64,000 nt of DNA from Gelidibacter japonicus (GTDB lineage Bacteria > Bacteroidota > Bacteroidia > Flavobacteriales > Flavobacteriaceae). This document shows, one piece after another, positions 1 to 9,259 of the stretch (position 1 is its first letter; each line of letters opens with the position of its first letter). The translations under genes were made by a program, and so were the position numbers. The notes beneath the pieces are model-generated. The model was given only the letters and a program-made list of their open reading frames with translations, had not been told where the DNA came from and made no database searches. The DNA is taken from positions 1 to 64,000 of the forward strand of contig NZ_BJKB01000017.1 in assembly GCF_010725055.1 (NCBI RefSeq). Reading direction: 5' to 3'.

Positions 1-47
1 ATAACATATCCAAGTGTTTGTTAATCAGTAAAAAAGATACGAAAAAA

Positions 48-80
48 GGAGTGAAAACACTACGGTTTACACTCCTTTTT
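48..80. terminator. Bidirectional rho-independent terminator
   Basis: A stem GGAGTG/CACTCC with an inner AAAC/GTTT pairing is followed by five T on the plus strand. It is also preceded by six A, which gives a T run on the minus strand. It can therefore end both a gene entering from the left edge and the small minus-strand gene at 165-356. Confidence 0.7.
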
Positions 81-121
81 ATCTCTTTTTACCCCAATAT
101 TTTTAAGGGGACTTTTTCAGT

Positions 122-147
122 GGCCTCAAATTATTGAGGCCTTTTTT
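122..147 (+). terminator. Rho-independent terminator, plus strand
   Basis: A perfect 8-bp stem (GGCCTCAA/TTGAGGCC) with a 4-base loop is followed by six T. On the minus strand no T run follows. It probably backs up the terminator at 48-80 for a gene that lies to the left of the window. Confidence 0.7.
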
Positions 148-164
148 ATAATATGATTAATTTT

Positions 165-356
165 TTACCTTGCTAAATTACAATCTTCACAATCCTTGAC
201 TTCTCCATAATAGGTTTCTCTATATTTATGAAGGGTTTTGTAAGGGATACTTAAAAATTGCTTTTTAATGTAAGTAACCTTTGTTACTAGTGCTCCCATC
301 TTTGGTGTAAATCGTCCTTCAGCTTTTGTTTCTCTTTTAATACTAAACAGTTTCAT
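165..356 (-). CDS. Small hypothetical protein, 63 aa
   Basis: I do not recognise a family with a known function. The product is basic in its first two thirds and ends with an acidic stretch holding a CxxC pair (CEDC). There is no signal peptide or membrane segment. The frame is open from an ATG to a TAG stop, and the terminator at 48-80 lies about 85 bases downstream in the correct orientation, which supports a real transcription unit. The CxxC could bind metal, but two cysteines alone are weak evidence. No promoter motif was found upstream. Confidence 0.5.
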   Translation of the reverse strand: MKLFSIKRETKAEGRFTPKMGALVTKVTYIKKQFLSIPYKTLHKYRETYYGEVKDCEDCNLAR

Positions 357-617
357 TTGTTATTTTCTTTTGTTTTTAATGTCAAATCCATTCGCCATTC
401 CAATTCTATTTAATAGAATTTCTTAGGCTCATTTCATCATTTATTCAGTGAACATTAACTACAAAGTAACGAATTGATAGGGCAATATCCAAACCAATCC
501 TGTTAAAACAGTGTTTATCAAGCTGTTAATTATGACACCAATAATTATCAAGCACTATTATTGCCATATTAATAATCGTAACCATGGATGGTTAGCAGAT
601 GTTTAATGCCAAAATGG

Positions 618-1895
618 CTATTTTTTGTATATTTTACCTTCTTTCATCACAAACACAACACTGGTCATGGTATCAATATGCTCGGTTGGATCTTCATTTG
701 TGGCGATAATATCTGCTATAAAACCTCCTTTTAATTGTCCAATTTCGTTTTCCATTTTCAACAACATGGCATTGGTAACTGTAGCACTCTGTAGTGCCTT
801 TATAGGAGGCATTCCGGCTTCTACCATATATCCAAACTCTTTAGCATTTTCACCATGGGCAAAAACACCAGCGTCTGTTCCAAACCCAATTCCGACGCCT
901 TTTTTATAAGCTCTTGCAAACATGGACTGCATTCTTGGGCCAATATCCAAAGCCTTTCCAACAATCACTTCAGGATAATAATTAGGGATCTTGGCTTTTT
1001 CAGTAACTGATTTTCCAGCAATAATTGTTGGCACTAAATACACATCATGTTTTTTCATGAGTTCCATTGTTTCATCACTCATAAATGTACCGTGTTCAAT
1101 GGTTTTGACCCCGCCAAGTATAGCGCGTTGCATGCCTTCATCGCCATGCGCATGGGCAGCGACGTTCATATCGTAGTCTTTTGCGGCATCACAAATAGCT
1201 TTTATTTCTTCTACGGTAAACTGTGGATTCTGTCCACTTTTGGCAACACTCAAGACACCACCTGTGGCTGTAATTTTTATCCAATCTGCGCCATTTTTAT
1301 AACGCTGACGTACTGCCTTTTTGGCGTCTTCAACACTATTGACCACGCCTTCTTTTGGTCCAGGATCACCCATTAATTCCCTTTTGGAACCGTTTGTAGG
1401 ATCAGCATGACCTCCTGTTGTCGCCAAGGATTTTTCGGCAGTAAAAATTCTTGGACCGTCAACTTTACCTGCGTTGATAGCATTTCTTAAAGCCACATTA
1501 ACACCTGAACCACCCAAATCCCTTACGGTAGTAAAGCCGGACATCAAGGTCACATTAGCCAGCTTTTGGGCATTAAAAGCAATATCGGCTTCATTGAGCG
1601 TATATTTCTGCAGATATGATGCAGGGTTGCTTTCACCTTCAATATGAACGTGCATATCAATCAGTCCTGGCATAACCGTTTTTGACCTTAAATCAATCAC
1701 TACATCATCAGCAGATTTAGGTGTCGAAAATCCGTCTTCAATAGCCATAATCTTCTTTCCTGAAACAACAATCGTTTTATTGGTCAAAACTTTGCCATTC
1801 TTGGTATCAATCAATTTTCCGCAATATAAATACGTGTTTTGGCCAAGTAATAGTGTACTCACTAAAAGGCTGCAAAAAAGAAGTGCTTTTTTCAT
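618..1895 (-). CDS. Secreted metal-dependent amidohydrolase, 425 aa
   Basis: This is an amidohydrolase-superfamily enzyme resembling Xaa-Pro dipeptidase-like and imidazolonepropionase-like hydrolases. The metal ligands are visible in order: H82 and H84 (HVH), K207 in the motif KITATGG (the lysine carbamylated in this family), H248/H250 (HAH), H268 (IEHGT) and D341 (GTDAG). An N-terminal hydrophobic signal peptide ends near residue 19, so the enzyme is exported. The frame stays open upstream to 2051, but that part overlaps galE. The ATG at 1895 starts the signal peptide and lies 10 bases after the galE stop, so it is the likely start. It is the last gene of a three-gene minus-strand unit. The substrate is unknown. 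Confidence 0.85.
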   Translation of the reverse strand: MKKALLFCSLLVSTLLLGQNTYLYCGKLIDTKNGKVLTNKTIVVSGKKIMAIEDGFSTPKSADDVVIDLRSKTVMPGLIDMHVHIEGESNPASYLQKYTLNEADIAFNAQKLANVTLMSGFTTVRDLGGSGVNVALRNAINAGKVDGPRIFTAEKSLATTGGHADPTNGSKRELMGDPGPKEGVVNSVEDAKKAVRQRYKNGADWIKITATGGVLSVAKSGQNPQFTVEEIKAICDAAKDYDMNVAAHAHGDEGMQRAILGGVKTIEHGTFMSDETMELMKKHDVYLVPTIIAGKSVTEKAKIPNYYPEVIVGKALDIGPRMQSMFARAYKKGVGIGFGTDAGVFAHGENAKEFGYMVEAGMPPIKALQSATVTNAMLLKMENEIGQLKGGFIADIIATNEDPTEHIDTMTSVVFVMKEGKIYKK

Positions 1896-1905
1896 ATTTA
1901 TGGTT

Positions 1906-2928
1906 TTATATTTTTCTGAGATGTTTTTCCCATTTCCAGGCAGATAACAAGGCATCGTCCAAATTGCTTTCGGCTTTCCAGCCCAATTCGGCATTGGCTT
2001 TGGTCGTATCGGCATAGGCCTGAATGACATCACCTTCACGTCTTGGGGCAATCTTGAAATTTAATTTTTGACCTGAGGCTTTTTCAAAAGACTGTATGAC
2101 TTCCAAAACAGAGCTCCCTTTACCTGTTCCCAAATTAAAAATCTCATAATTTGAAGTGTTATTCTTTCCAATCAATCTTTCCAAAGCCACCACATGGGCC
2201 TTTGCCAAATCGACCACGTGAATATAATCTCTGATACACGTGCCATCTGGTGTTGGATAATCATCTCCAAAAACGGAAAGTTCCTTGCGCAATCCTGCCG
2301 CAGTTTGGGTGATAAATGGTACTAAGTTCTGCGGAACGCCAATCGGCAATTCGCCAATTTTGATACTGCTATGGGCACCTATCGGATTAAAATAGCGTAA
2401 TGCAATGGCATTTAAAGTACTGTTGACCTTGCAGGTGTCCTTGATAATTTCTTCACCAATTTGCTTGGTATTGCCATAAGGCGATTCTGCAGCTTTTATT
2501 GGCGCAGATTCGGTAATTGGCATTTGGTCTGCCTGTCCATAAACGGTACAGGACGAACTAAAAATAAAGTTTTGGGTTGGCAAATGCAGTAAAGATTTAA
2601 GGACATACACTAAGGTGTTGATGTTGTTTTCATAATATAACAACGGCTTTTCAACACTTTCCCCTACAGCCTTACTCGCCGCAAAATGGATGACACCAAC
2701 AATATCCTGATGTTTCCCAAAAAACGCTTCCACCTTAGATTTTTCTTTCAAATCCAATTTCTCAAACGCTGGGGCTTTACCCGTAATCGCAGTTATTCCG
2801 GCCAAAACATCAATTGAAGAGTTGGAAAGATCATCAATAATGACCACCTCAAAACCCCTTTCCTGTAATTCCACCACGGTATGCGACCCGATAAAACCTA
2901 AACCTCCTGTAACTAAAACCTTTTTCAT
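1906..2928 (-). CDS. galE: UDP-glucose 4-epimerase
   Basis: The enzyme interconverts UDP-glucose and UDP-galactose in the cytoplasm, feeding surface polysaccharide synthesis. It is a short-chain dehydrogenase/reductase-type epimerase: the NAD-binding glycine motif GGxGFIG lies at residues 8-14, a serine cluster is at 124-126, and the catalytic pair is Y151 and K155 (YGNTK). At 340 aa it has the usual GalE length. Its ATG directly follows the TAA of the aminotransferase gene with no gap, so translation of the two is probably coupled. The neighbours suggest a nucleotide-sugar role in the envelope. Confidence 0.93.
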   Translation of the reverse strand: MKKVLVTGGLGFIGSHTVVELQERGFEVVIIDDLSNSSIDVLAGITAITGKAPAFEKLDLKEKSKVEAFFGKHQDIVGVIHFAASKAVGESVEKPLLYYENNINTLVYVLKSLLHLPTQNFIFSSSCTVYGQADQMPITESAPIKAAESPYGNTKQIGEEIIKDTCKVNSTLNAIALRYFNPIGAHSSIKIGELPIGVPQNLVPFITQTAAGLRKELSVFGDDYPTPDGTCIRDYIHVVDLAKAHVVALERLIGKNNTSNYEIFNLGTGKGSSVLEVIQSFEKASGQKLNFKIAPRREGDVIQAYADTTKANAELGWKAESNLDDALLSAWKWEKHLRKI

Positions 2929-4068
2929 TTATGAATTTGAATTTACAAAATTAATAACGGTAGATGTTATGAATTCAATTTGTTCGGCATCCAATTCGGT
3001 GTGCATTGGCAAAGAGATGACTTCTTTTACCAATTGATTGGTGACTACAAAATCTTCTTCCTTATATCTTGAATCTTTATACGCTTTTTGGAGGTGTAAT
3101 GGAATTGGATAATACACGCCACAAGGAATGCCCTTGTCATTTAAGTGTTTTACCAAAGCATCCCGATTGGTATCTTTTACCTTTAAGGTGTATTGATGGA
3201 AAACGTGGTTGTCTTCAGTGCCTTCCCTAAAAGGTGTGACAATATTCCTATGGCCTTCAAATGCTTTATCGTAAGCATTGGCGGCCTTTAATCGTGCAGC
3301 ATTATAGGTGTCCAAATGTTCCAATTTTGAATTTAAAACAGCAGCTTGGATGGAATCCAAACGCGAATTAACACCAACCACATCGTGATGGTAACGCTCA
3401 TACATCCCGTGGTTCACAATCCCCCTTAGCTTATGTGCCAAGTCATCATCGTTGGTGAAAATAGCACCACCATCACCATAACAGCCTAAGTTTTTAGAAG
3501 GGAAGAATGACGTAGATGCCACGTGGCCGATAGTGCCAACTTTAGCTTTTCTTCCATCACTATAGGTATACGTTGCTCCGATGGCTTGTGCGTTATCTTC
3601 TATAACATATAAGTTGTGTTCTTTGGCAATTTCCATAATAGCTTCCATATTGGCACACTGTCCAAATAAATGCACCGGAACGATTGCTTTTGTATTTGGT
3701 GTGATCGCTTTTTTAATGGCTTCAATATCGATATTAAAAGTCTTTGGATCAACATCCACCAAAACTGGGGTTAATTGCAACAGGGCAATGACCTCAACAG
3801 TTGCGGCAAAAGTGAAATCGGCGGTAATCACCTCATCTCCCGGTTTTAAATCCAGCCCCATCATGGCAATCTGTAGGGCATCTGTACCGTTGGCACATGG
3901 GATGACGTGCTTCACATCAAGATAGTCTTCCAAATTCTTCTGAAATTGATGTACTTGCGGTCCATTGATATAAGCCGTAGTGTCAAGAACTTCAGCAATA
4001 GACGCATCAACAACGTCTTTAATTTTCTGATATTGACCTTTAAGATCAACCATTTGTATTTTTTTCAT
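2929..4068 (-). CDS. DegT/DnrJ/EryC1 family sugar aminotransferase
   Basis: This is a PLP-dependent aminotransferase that transfers an amino group to a keto-sugar nucleotide. K192 in the motif FFPSKNLG is the PLP lysine. D158 and Q161 in EDNAQAIGA are the cofactor-ring residues, and the N-terminal ANGTDAL segment binds phosphate. At 379 aa it is full length. It resembles the WbpE type that acts on UDP-3-keto-hexuronic acids, but I cannot fix the substrate. It sits head to head with kdtA and is directly followed by galE, which fits a role in lipopolysaccharide or glycan synthesis. Confidence 0.88.
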   Translation of the reverse strand: MKKIQMVDLKGQYQKIKDVVDASIAEVLDTTAYINGPQVHQFQKNLEDYLDVKHVIPCANGTDALQIAMMGLDLKPGDEVITADFTFAATVEVIALLQLTPVLVDVDPKTFNIDIEAIKKAITPNTKAIVPVHLFGQCANMEAIMEIAKEHNLYVIEDNAQAIGATYTYSDGRKAKVGTIGHVASTSFFPSKNLGCYGDGGAIFTNDDDLAHKLRGIVNHGMYERYHHDVVGVNSRLDSIQAAVLNSKLEHLDTYNAARLKAANAYDKAFEGHRNIVTPFREGTEDNHVFHQYTLKVKDTNRDALVKHLNDKGIPCGVYYPIPLHLQKAYKDSRYKEEDFVVTNQLVKEVISLPMHTELDAEQIEFITSTVINFVNSNS

Positions 4069-4281
4069 CGCGTTATATGTAGAATGAATAGTTTAAAACT
4101 TTTAGGTTTAATTAGGTAGCGAAATTACGAAATTGTGCTGCTTATACCAATCATTCCTAAAGGTTTAATTTGATTTTTGATGCACAAATTGGGTTGTTGT
4201 ATGCAAAGCACTTCGAAATTTCCGTTATGATTTTAAAGCAACCTAATAGAAAGAAATGTATTTTAGCGCAAATCATTCTTC

Positions 4282-5517
4282 TTGAAACCACTTTACAACA
4301 TAACACTTTACATCGCCGGAATTATTCTCAAAATTTTCGCTTTCTTTAATAACAAAATCAAATTAGGCGTCGACGGTCGTTCTAAAACCTTCAAAATCTT
4401 AGAAGGACATCTATCCAAACATGACCAAACCTTTTGGTTCCATTGTGCATCTTTAGGCGAATATGAGCAAGGCCTGCCCATTTTCAAGCAATTAAGGGCA
4501 GAAAACCCACATCACAAAATCGTGTTGACCTTCTTCTCCCCTTCAGGATATGAGATAAGAAAAAACACTGAAATTGCAAATGTGGTGGTTTATCTTCCTA
4601 TGGATACAAAGAGCAATGCAAAACGTTTTGTAAAACTTGTCCATCCGGAGCTGACCATCTTTGTGAAATATGAGATTTGGCCAAATTACCTCAACGAATT
4701 AAAAAAACAAGGCTTGAGGGCCATCTTGATTTCTGCCGTTTTCCGAAAAGAACAATCTTATTTCAAATTTTATGGCGGTATGATGCGAGACGCCTTAAGA
4801 ACATTTGAACATATTTTTGTCCAAGATGAAAGCTCAAAACGTTTATTAAGTTCGAACCATTTCGACAATGTGACCGTAGCCGGAGATACGCGCTATGACC
4901 GCGTTTCGGATCAATTGCTACAGGACAATGCACTCCTGTTTATAGAAGATTTCGTTGATGGCAAGCTATGTATTGTTGTAGGAAGCTCATGGCCTGAAGA
5001 TGAAGCAATGTTTATAGCCTATATAAATTCCTTTCCATCAGATAGCGTCAAATTTATCATCGCGCCCCATAATATCAAAAGCAATCAGATGGCCCATTTT
5101 GCCAATCAGCTTAATAAAAAAAGCGTTTTGTTTTCAGAAAAAGACGATAAAATCCTTTCGGAGTTTGAAGTATTCATTGTCGATACCATAGGTCTTTTAA
5201 GCAAGATCTACAGTTATGCCGATATTGCCTACGTTGGTGGGGCCATGGGAAATACTGGGCTTCATAATATATTGGAACCAGCGGTATTTGGCGTTCCTAT
5301 AATCATTGGAAAAAATTATAAAAAATTCCCAGAAGCCTTTCAAATGATAGCAAATGGCGGGGTCTTAAGCATAAAAAACAAGGAGGAACTTCAGGCTTCG
5401 CTCAATCGATTGCTTAAAAATTCTGAAGAAAGAATAGCACTCGGTGATTTGAACAGCAACTTCATTGCCAGTAATAAAGGGGCAGTGTTCCAAATCATGA
5501 GCTATATCCGTAAATAA
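4282..5517 (+). CDS. kdtA: 3-deoxy-D-manno-octulosonic acid transferase
   Basis: KdtA/WaaA (glycosyltransferase family 30) moves Kdo from CMP-Kdo to the lipid A precursor at the inner face of the inner membrane. An N-terminal hydrophobic anchor (about residues 5-22) is followed by HCASLGEYEQG, where E60 matches the catalytic glutamate of the family, and by the C-terminal motif YVGGAMGNTGLHNILEPA that closes the nucleotide site. The start is TTG at 4282; no in-frame ATG precedes the anchor. It is divergent from the aminotransferase, with a 213-base gap in which I found no clear promoter. Confidence 0.92.
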   Translation: MKPLYNITLYIAGIILKIFAFFNNKIKLGVDGRSKTFKILEGHLSKHDQTFWFHCASLGEYEQGLPIFKQLRAENPHHKIVLTFFSPSGYEIRKNTEIANVVVYLPMDTKSNAKRFVKLVHPELTIFVKYEIWPNYLNELKKQGLRAILISAVFRKEQSYFKFYGGMMRDALRTFEHIFVQDESSKRLLSSNHFDNVTVAGDTRYDRVSDQLLQDNALLFIEDFVDGKLCIVVGSSWPEDEAMFIAYINSFPSDSVKFIIAPHNIKSNQMAHFANQLNKKSVLFSEKDDKILSEFEVFIVDTIGLLSKIYSYADIAYVGGAMGNTGLHNILEPAVFGVPIIIGKNYKKFPEAFQMIANGGVLSIKNKEELQASLNRLLKNSEERIALGDLNSNFIASNKGAVFQIMSYIRK

Positions 5518-5620
5518 ACTATCGATATCGGTCAATATCTAAAAAATAATTCACAATTTTATGGAGATCACCCTTAAGTTACCTAAATTCGAGTCTTAAA
5601 TTAACACTAAAACATTTATA

Positions 5621-5860
5621 ATGAAAAAATTACTATTAAGTTCTGCCTTGGTACTTGCCTTAGGTTTCTCATTGACATCATGTAGAGATACAGACAAAAA
5701 ATCAGATGATTCAGTAATCATTATAGAAAAGGAAACTGACCAAGCCGAAGGTGCCTTAGAAAAGGCTGGAAAAGCCATTGACAATGCTGCCAAGGAAGTT
5801 AAAGAAGCAGGCAAAGCTGTGGATAGCGCTGCAAAAGAAGTTGTTGGTGACGATAACTAA
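5621..5860 (+). CDS. Small lipoprotein with amphipathic repeats, 79 aa
   Basis: A signal peptide ends in the lipobox LTSC (Cys21), so the mature protein is probably lipidated. After an acidic linker comes a helix built from two near-identical 14-residue units, AGKAxDxAAKEVxx, rich in Ala, Lys and Glu. Such helices occur in small envelope stress or LEA-like lipoproteins, but no function can be assigned. The gene stands alone between kdtA and the tRNAs and ends 31 bases before a hairpin terminator. Several antisense ORFs here are shadows. Confidence 0.75.
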   Translation: MKKLLLSSALVLALGFSLTSCRDTDKKSDDSVIIIEKETDQAEGALEKAGKAIDNAAKEVKEAGKAVDSAAKEVVGDDN

Positions 5861-5890
5861 ATTAATGCCTTGTTGGAATAAATTAATAGA

Positions 5891-5917
5891 GACTCATCAA
5901 TTTGGTGGGTCTTTTTT
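5891..5917 (+). terminator. Terminator of the small lipoprotein gene
   Basis: An 8-bp stem that includes G-T pairs (GACTCATC/GGTGGGTC) with a 5-base loop is followed by six T. It lies 31 bases after the lipoprotein stop. Confidence 0.65.
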
Positions 5918-5933
5918 ATTTCGTAGCAGAAAT

Positions 5934-5965
5934 AAAAAACCCTGACAATCTTTTGATTATCAGGG
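5934..5965 (-). terminator. Terminator of the tRNA-Gly/tRNA-Leu unit
   Basis: The arms CCCTGA/TCAGGG with inner AATC/GATT pairing form a hairpin. On the minus strand it is followed by six T. It starts 6 bases after the tRNA-Leu 3' end. Confidence 0.7.
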
Positions 5966-5970
5966 CTTAG

Positions 5971-6054
5971 TACTCAAGGCGGGACTTGAACCCGCACGTC
6001 CTAATGGACACAGGATTTTAAGTCCGGCGTGTCTACCGATTCCACCACTTGAGC
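5971..6054 (-). tRNA. tRNA-Leu (anticodon TAA)
   Basis: An 84-base cloverleaf with the long variable arm of a class II tRNA. The acceptor stem GCTCAAG pairs with CTTGAGT (one G-T pair) and the discriminator is A. The T-loop reads GTTCAAGTC. The anticodon loop shows TAA, which reads UUA/UUG leucine codons. CCA is not encoded. It lies 73 bases downstream of tRNA-Gly on the same strand. Confidence 0.95.
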
Positions 6055-6127
6055 AAATTCACAAAGTATTCATTGCTTTAAAACAACCTTCCGCGGCTGC
6101 GGAATTCATACTCTTGCTTTTTTATGG

Positions 6128-6200
6128 AGCGAAAAACGGGATTCGAACCCGCGACCTCCACCTTGGCAAGGTGGCGCTCTACCAACTGAGCTATTTTCGC
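6128..6200 (-). tRNA. tRNA-Gly (anticodon GCC)
   Basis: A 73-base cloverleaf with acceptor stem GCGAAAA/TTTTCGC, discriminator T as usual for glycine, D-arm AGCTCAGTTGGTAGAGC and T-loop GTTCGAATC. The anticodon is GCC. It precedes tRNA-Leu in one probable transcript. Confidence 0.95.
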
Positions 6201-6253
6201 GTTATTTCAATTAAATATAAGAACATCATCCGACGTCTATCGGATTGCGAGGG

Positions 6254-6282
6254 CAAATTTAATACATTTCTTAGAATTGCAA
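6254..6282 (-). promoter_or_regulatory. Candidate promoter for the tRNA pair
   Basis: The minus strand reads TTG, 18 bases, then TAAATTTG, close to the Bacteroidota -33/-7 consensus. It lies between mutS and tRNA-Gly, with the -7 element 54 bases before the mature tRNA. Confidence 0.45.
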
Positions 6283-6311
6283 AGCCTTTTCAACAAAAAA
6301 TGACGTTTTTT

Positions 6312-8924
6312 TTATGCGCGTTTCTTTTTCAACAACATACGCTTAATTTCATTCAATTTCATGAGCGCCTCAATTGGGGTCAAAACGTCAATATCAATAT
6401 TGACAATTTCTTCTTTAATCTGTTCCAACAAAGGATCATCCAAATTAAAAAAGCTCAATTGCATGTCGTTTTCAAGGGTTCTTACCTTATCGGTCAACTC
6501 TTCGCTACTGTGCGACTTTTCCAATTGCTTCAAAATCTTATTTGCACGGTGGATGACTTGCTGCGGCATTCCAGCCATTTTAGCCACATGGATTCCAAAA
6601 CTATGCTGACTGCCGCCTTCAACCAATTTTCTCAAGAAAAGCACGTTGTTTTTTAATTCTTTAACGGATACGTTGAAGTTTTTGATGCGCGCAAAGGTTT
6701 CAGTCATTTCATTCAACTCGTGATAATGGGTGGCAAATAGAGTTTTGGCCTTACTTGGATGCTCGTGCAAATACTCACTAATGGCCCATGCGATGGATAT
6801 ACCATCATACGTACTTGTACCACGTCCTATTTCATCCAATAGAACCAAACTTCGCTCAGAGATATTGTTCAGAATGGAAGCCGTTTCATTCATCTCTACC
6901 ATAAAAGTGGATTCGCCCATCGAGATGTTATCACTCGCCCCTACGCGTGTAAAGATTTTATCGGTCAACCCAATCTTGGCATGCTCAGCAGGTACAAAGC
7001 TACCCATTTGTGCCAATAAGACAATTAATGCCGTTTGACGCAATATGGCCGATTTACCAGACATATTCGGCCCGGTAATCATGATGATTTGTTGTCTATC
7101 TCGATCTAAATAAACATCGTTGGCAATATAAGGCTCGCCGTGTGGCAATTGCTTTTCAATAACAGGATGCCGTCCATTTTTAATATCCAAAGCAAAAGAG
7201 TCGTTGATTTCTGGACGGGTGTATTTATTTTCAAAAGCCAATTGTGCAAATCCGCATAAACAATCCAATTGCGCAATCAAGGCCGAATTTTTCTGTACAG
7301 GCTTTATAAACTGCCCGATCCACAACACCAATTCGGAAAAGAGTTGCTGCTCAATAGCCAGAATCCGCTCTTCCGCTCCAAGGATTTTTGTCTCGTATTC
7401 TTTTAGTTCTTCTGTGATATATCGTTCTGCATTCACCAAGGTCTGCTTCCTGATCCAATGCTCAGGCACTTTATCGCGATGACTGTGTCGCACTTCTATA
7501 TAATAACCATATACATTATTGGAGGCTATTTTGAGTGATGTAATCCCCGTGATTTCACTTTCACGTTGCAACATCGCATCTAAATAATCTTTGCCGGAGG
7601 TGGATAAGGATCTGAGTTCTTTCAATTCTGAAGAGAAATCAGACGAAATGGTATTGCCTTTTAAAATATTAACCGGTGCCTCTTCATTTAAGGTTGCTTT
7701 GATACGTTGGCGCAGCTCTTCACACAGCTCCAAACTATCACCTATATGTTGCAAGGCTTTATTATCCGTTTTTTGCGTGAGTGCTTTTATAGGCACAATA
7801 GCCTCTAATGCATTTTTTAACTGAACGACTTCTCTTGGAGAAATTTTAACCGTCGCCACTTTTGAAATCAACCGCTCAATATCATTGATGAATTTGATTT
7901 GATTCTGTATTTTTTTAAGATTCACAGCATCATCCAAAAGATATTGAACCACTTCATGACGCTGATTGATTTTTTCCATATCAATAAGTGGCAACGCCAA
8001 CCAACGCTTTAGGAGACGACCTCCCATAGGTGAAATTGTACGATCAATCACATCAATCAAGGTCACTGCATTTTGATTGTAAGATTGATAGAGTTCGAGG
8101 TTTCTTATGGTAAATCGATCCATCCAAACATGGTCATTTTTGGTAATACGCTGAATGGCGGTGATATGTTGCAATCTATGATGTTGGGTTTCGCTCAAAT
8201 AGTGCAGAACAGCTCCTGAAGCAATGATACCTTCATATAATTCCTCAATCCCAAAACCCTTTAAGTATTTTGTTTGAAAGTGCTTGAGCAAGGTTTCCGT
8301 GGCATAATCATCCTGAAACACCCAATCTTCCATATAAAACGTATGAAAGTCCGGACCAAAAGTATCCTTGAACACATTGCGCTTTGGTTTGGAAACCAAA
8401 ACTTCACTCGGGTTGAAATTTTGAAGCAATTTGTCTACATACTCAGTATTTCCTTGCGATATCAGAAACTCACCTGTGGACACATCCAAAAATGAAACTC
8501 CAATCAAGTTTTTACCAAAGCAGACCGCAGCCAAGAAGTTATTGGATTTGGAATGTAAGATATCATCATTCAAGGCTACTCCCGGAGTTACCAATTCGGT
8601 TACGCCGCGCTTTACAATTGTTTTTGTTTGCTTAGGATCTTCCAATTGATCGCATATGGCAACACGGCAACCTGCTTTAACCAATTTTGGCAAATAAGTA
8701 TTGATTGAATGGTGTGGAAAGCCAGCAAGCTCTGTTTCACTGTCACTTCCTGCACCTCGCTTGGTCAAAATAATATCCAATATTTTGGAAGCTTTCACTG
8801 CATCGGGTCCAAAGGTTTCGTAAAAATCGCCCACCCTAAAAAGCAATAAGGCATCAGGATACTTTGCTTTTATAGCATTGTATTGTTTCATTAACGGAGT
8901 TTCCTTTTTTACTTTTTTTGCCAA
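6312..8924 (-). CDS. mutS: DNA mismatch repair protein MutS
   Basis: MutS recognises mismatches and small loops and recruits MutL. The N-terminal mismatch-binding domain carries the Phe-x-Glu motif in GDFYETF near residue 34. The lever and clamp regions follow. The ATPase domain has Walker A GPNMSGKS near residue 616 and Walker [15 protein letters not shown] near residue 692. The C-terminal helix-turn-helix tail ends with a basic [10 protein letters not shown]. At 870 aa it is a full-length MutS1. It is the only gene between the tRNAs and a repeat-rich gap, and no promoter was identified. Confidence 0.97.
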   Translation of the reverse strand: MAKKVKKETPLMKQYNAIKAKYPDALLLFRVGDFYETFGPDAVKASKILDIILTKRGAGSDSETELAGFPHHSINTYLPKLVKAGCRVAICDQLEDPKQTKTIVKRGVTELVTPGVALNDDILHSKSNNFLAAVCFGKNLIGVSFLDVSTGEFLISQGNTEYVDKLLQNFNPSEVLVSKPKRNVFKDTFGPDFHTFYMEDWVFQDDYATETLLKHFQTKYLKGFGIEELYEGIIASGAVLHYLSETQHHRLQHITAIQRITKNDHVWMDRFTIRNLELYQSYNQNAVTLIDVIDRTISPMGGRLLKRWLALPLIDMEKINQRHEVVQYLLDDAVNLKKIQNQIKFINDIERLISKVATVKISPREVVQLKNALEAIVPIKALTQKTDNKALQHIGDSLELCEELRQRIKATLNEEAPVNILKGNTISSDFSSELKELRSLSTSGKDYLDAMLQRESEITGITSLKIASNNVYGYYIEVRHSHRDKVPEHWIRKQTLVNAERYITEELKEYETKILGAEERILAIEQQLFSELVLWIGQFIKPVQKNSALIAQLDCLCGFAQLAFENKYTRPEINDSFALDIKNGRHPVIEKQLPHGEPYIANDVYLDRDRQQIIMITGPNMSGKSAILRQTALIVLLAQMGSFVPAEHAKIGLTDKIFTRVGASDNISMGESTFMVEMNETASILNNISERSLVLLDEIGRGTSTYDGISIAWAISEYLHEHPSKAKTLFATHYHELNEMTETFARIKNFNVSVKELKNNVLFLRKLVEGGSQHSFGIHVAKMAGMPQQVIHRANKILKQLEKSHSSEELTDKVRTLENDMQLSFFNLDDPLLEQIKEEIVNIDIDVLTPIEALMKLNEIKRMLLKKKRA

Positions 8925-9259
8925 TGGATTTGTGTTTTTTAGTGGTATTTTTGACCTGAATATCAGGACTGCTAAGGTACTTATTATTTGAAGGTTTGGA
9001 AAACGGAGAGCGCAGAAGTTATTTACAATTAATGAACGAAGAATTCTCGAATAGTTATTTCGCAGAGTTACGCGGAGTTTTCACAACGTTACGCGGAGCG
9101 TTATGATCAATTTGTATGACTTTCGTGGGTTTGTGGCGAAATTTAAGAGATTTGCATCTTCAGTTGAATTGGCGCGTTATTGAAACCTCTCAGGTTTATA
9201 AAACTATAAGATCCCCTCCCGATAACTTTCGGGATCGCGGGAATGAAAACATATTTTCA
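8925..9259. other. Intergenic region made of several repeat types
   Basis: This 335-base gap separates the divergent mutS and SpoU-type genes. It holds a 10-11-base periodic tract (9061-9098), a short palindrome AAACCT/AGGTTT (9183-9197) and a second palindrome TCCCGA/TCGGGA (9217-9234). An ORF extension of the methyltransferase into this region exists but reads through these repeats and is not credible coding sequence. Confidence 0.6.
9061..9098. repeat. Degenerate 10-11-base tandem repeat
   Basis: Four units begin CGCAGAGTTA, CGCGGAGTTTT, CACAACGTTA and CGCGGAGCG. The 11-base word GTTACGCGGAG occurs at 9067-9077 and 9088-9098. It resembles the tract at 38798-38835 in spacing and in its CGCRRAG/CACAAAG core. 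Confidence 0.6.

Noticed and set aside
537-617. Possible terminator or ncRNA after the amidohydrolase gene (AACCAT/ATGGTT palindrome)
   Set aside because: The stem is only 6 bp and has no T run; too weak to support a call.
1896-2051. N-terminal extension of the amidohydrolase ORF
   Set aside because: The 52 residues overlap galE in another frame, are rich in Pro and Met, and come before a clear signal peptide start.
6114-6656. Plus-strand ORF starting with a segment reading NGIRTRDLHLGKVALYQLSYF
   Set aside because: This is the antisense of tRNA-Gly followed by antisense of mutS, a well-known type of false ORF at tRNA genes.
9116-9259. N-terminal extension of the SpoU-type methyltransferase
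   Set aside because: It is read from intergenic repeats (palindromes) and has no match to the family's usual start.
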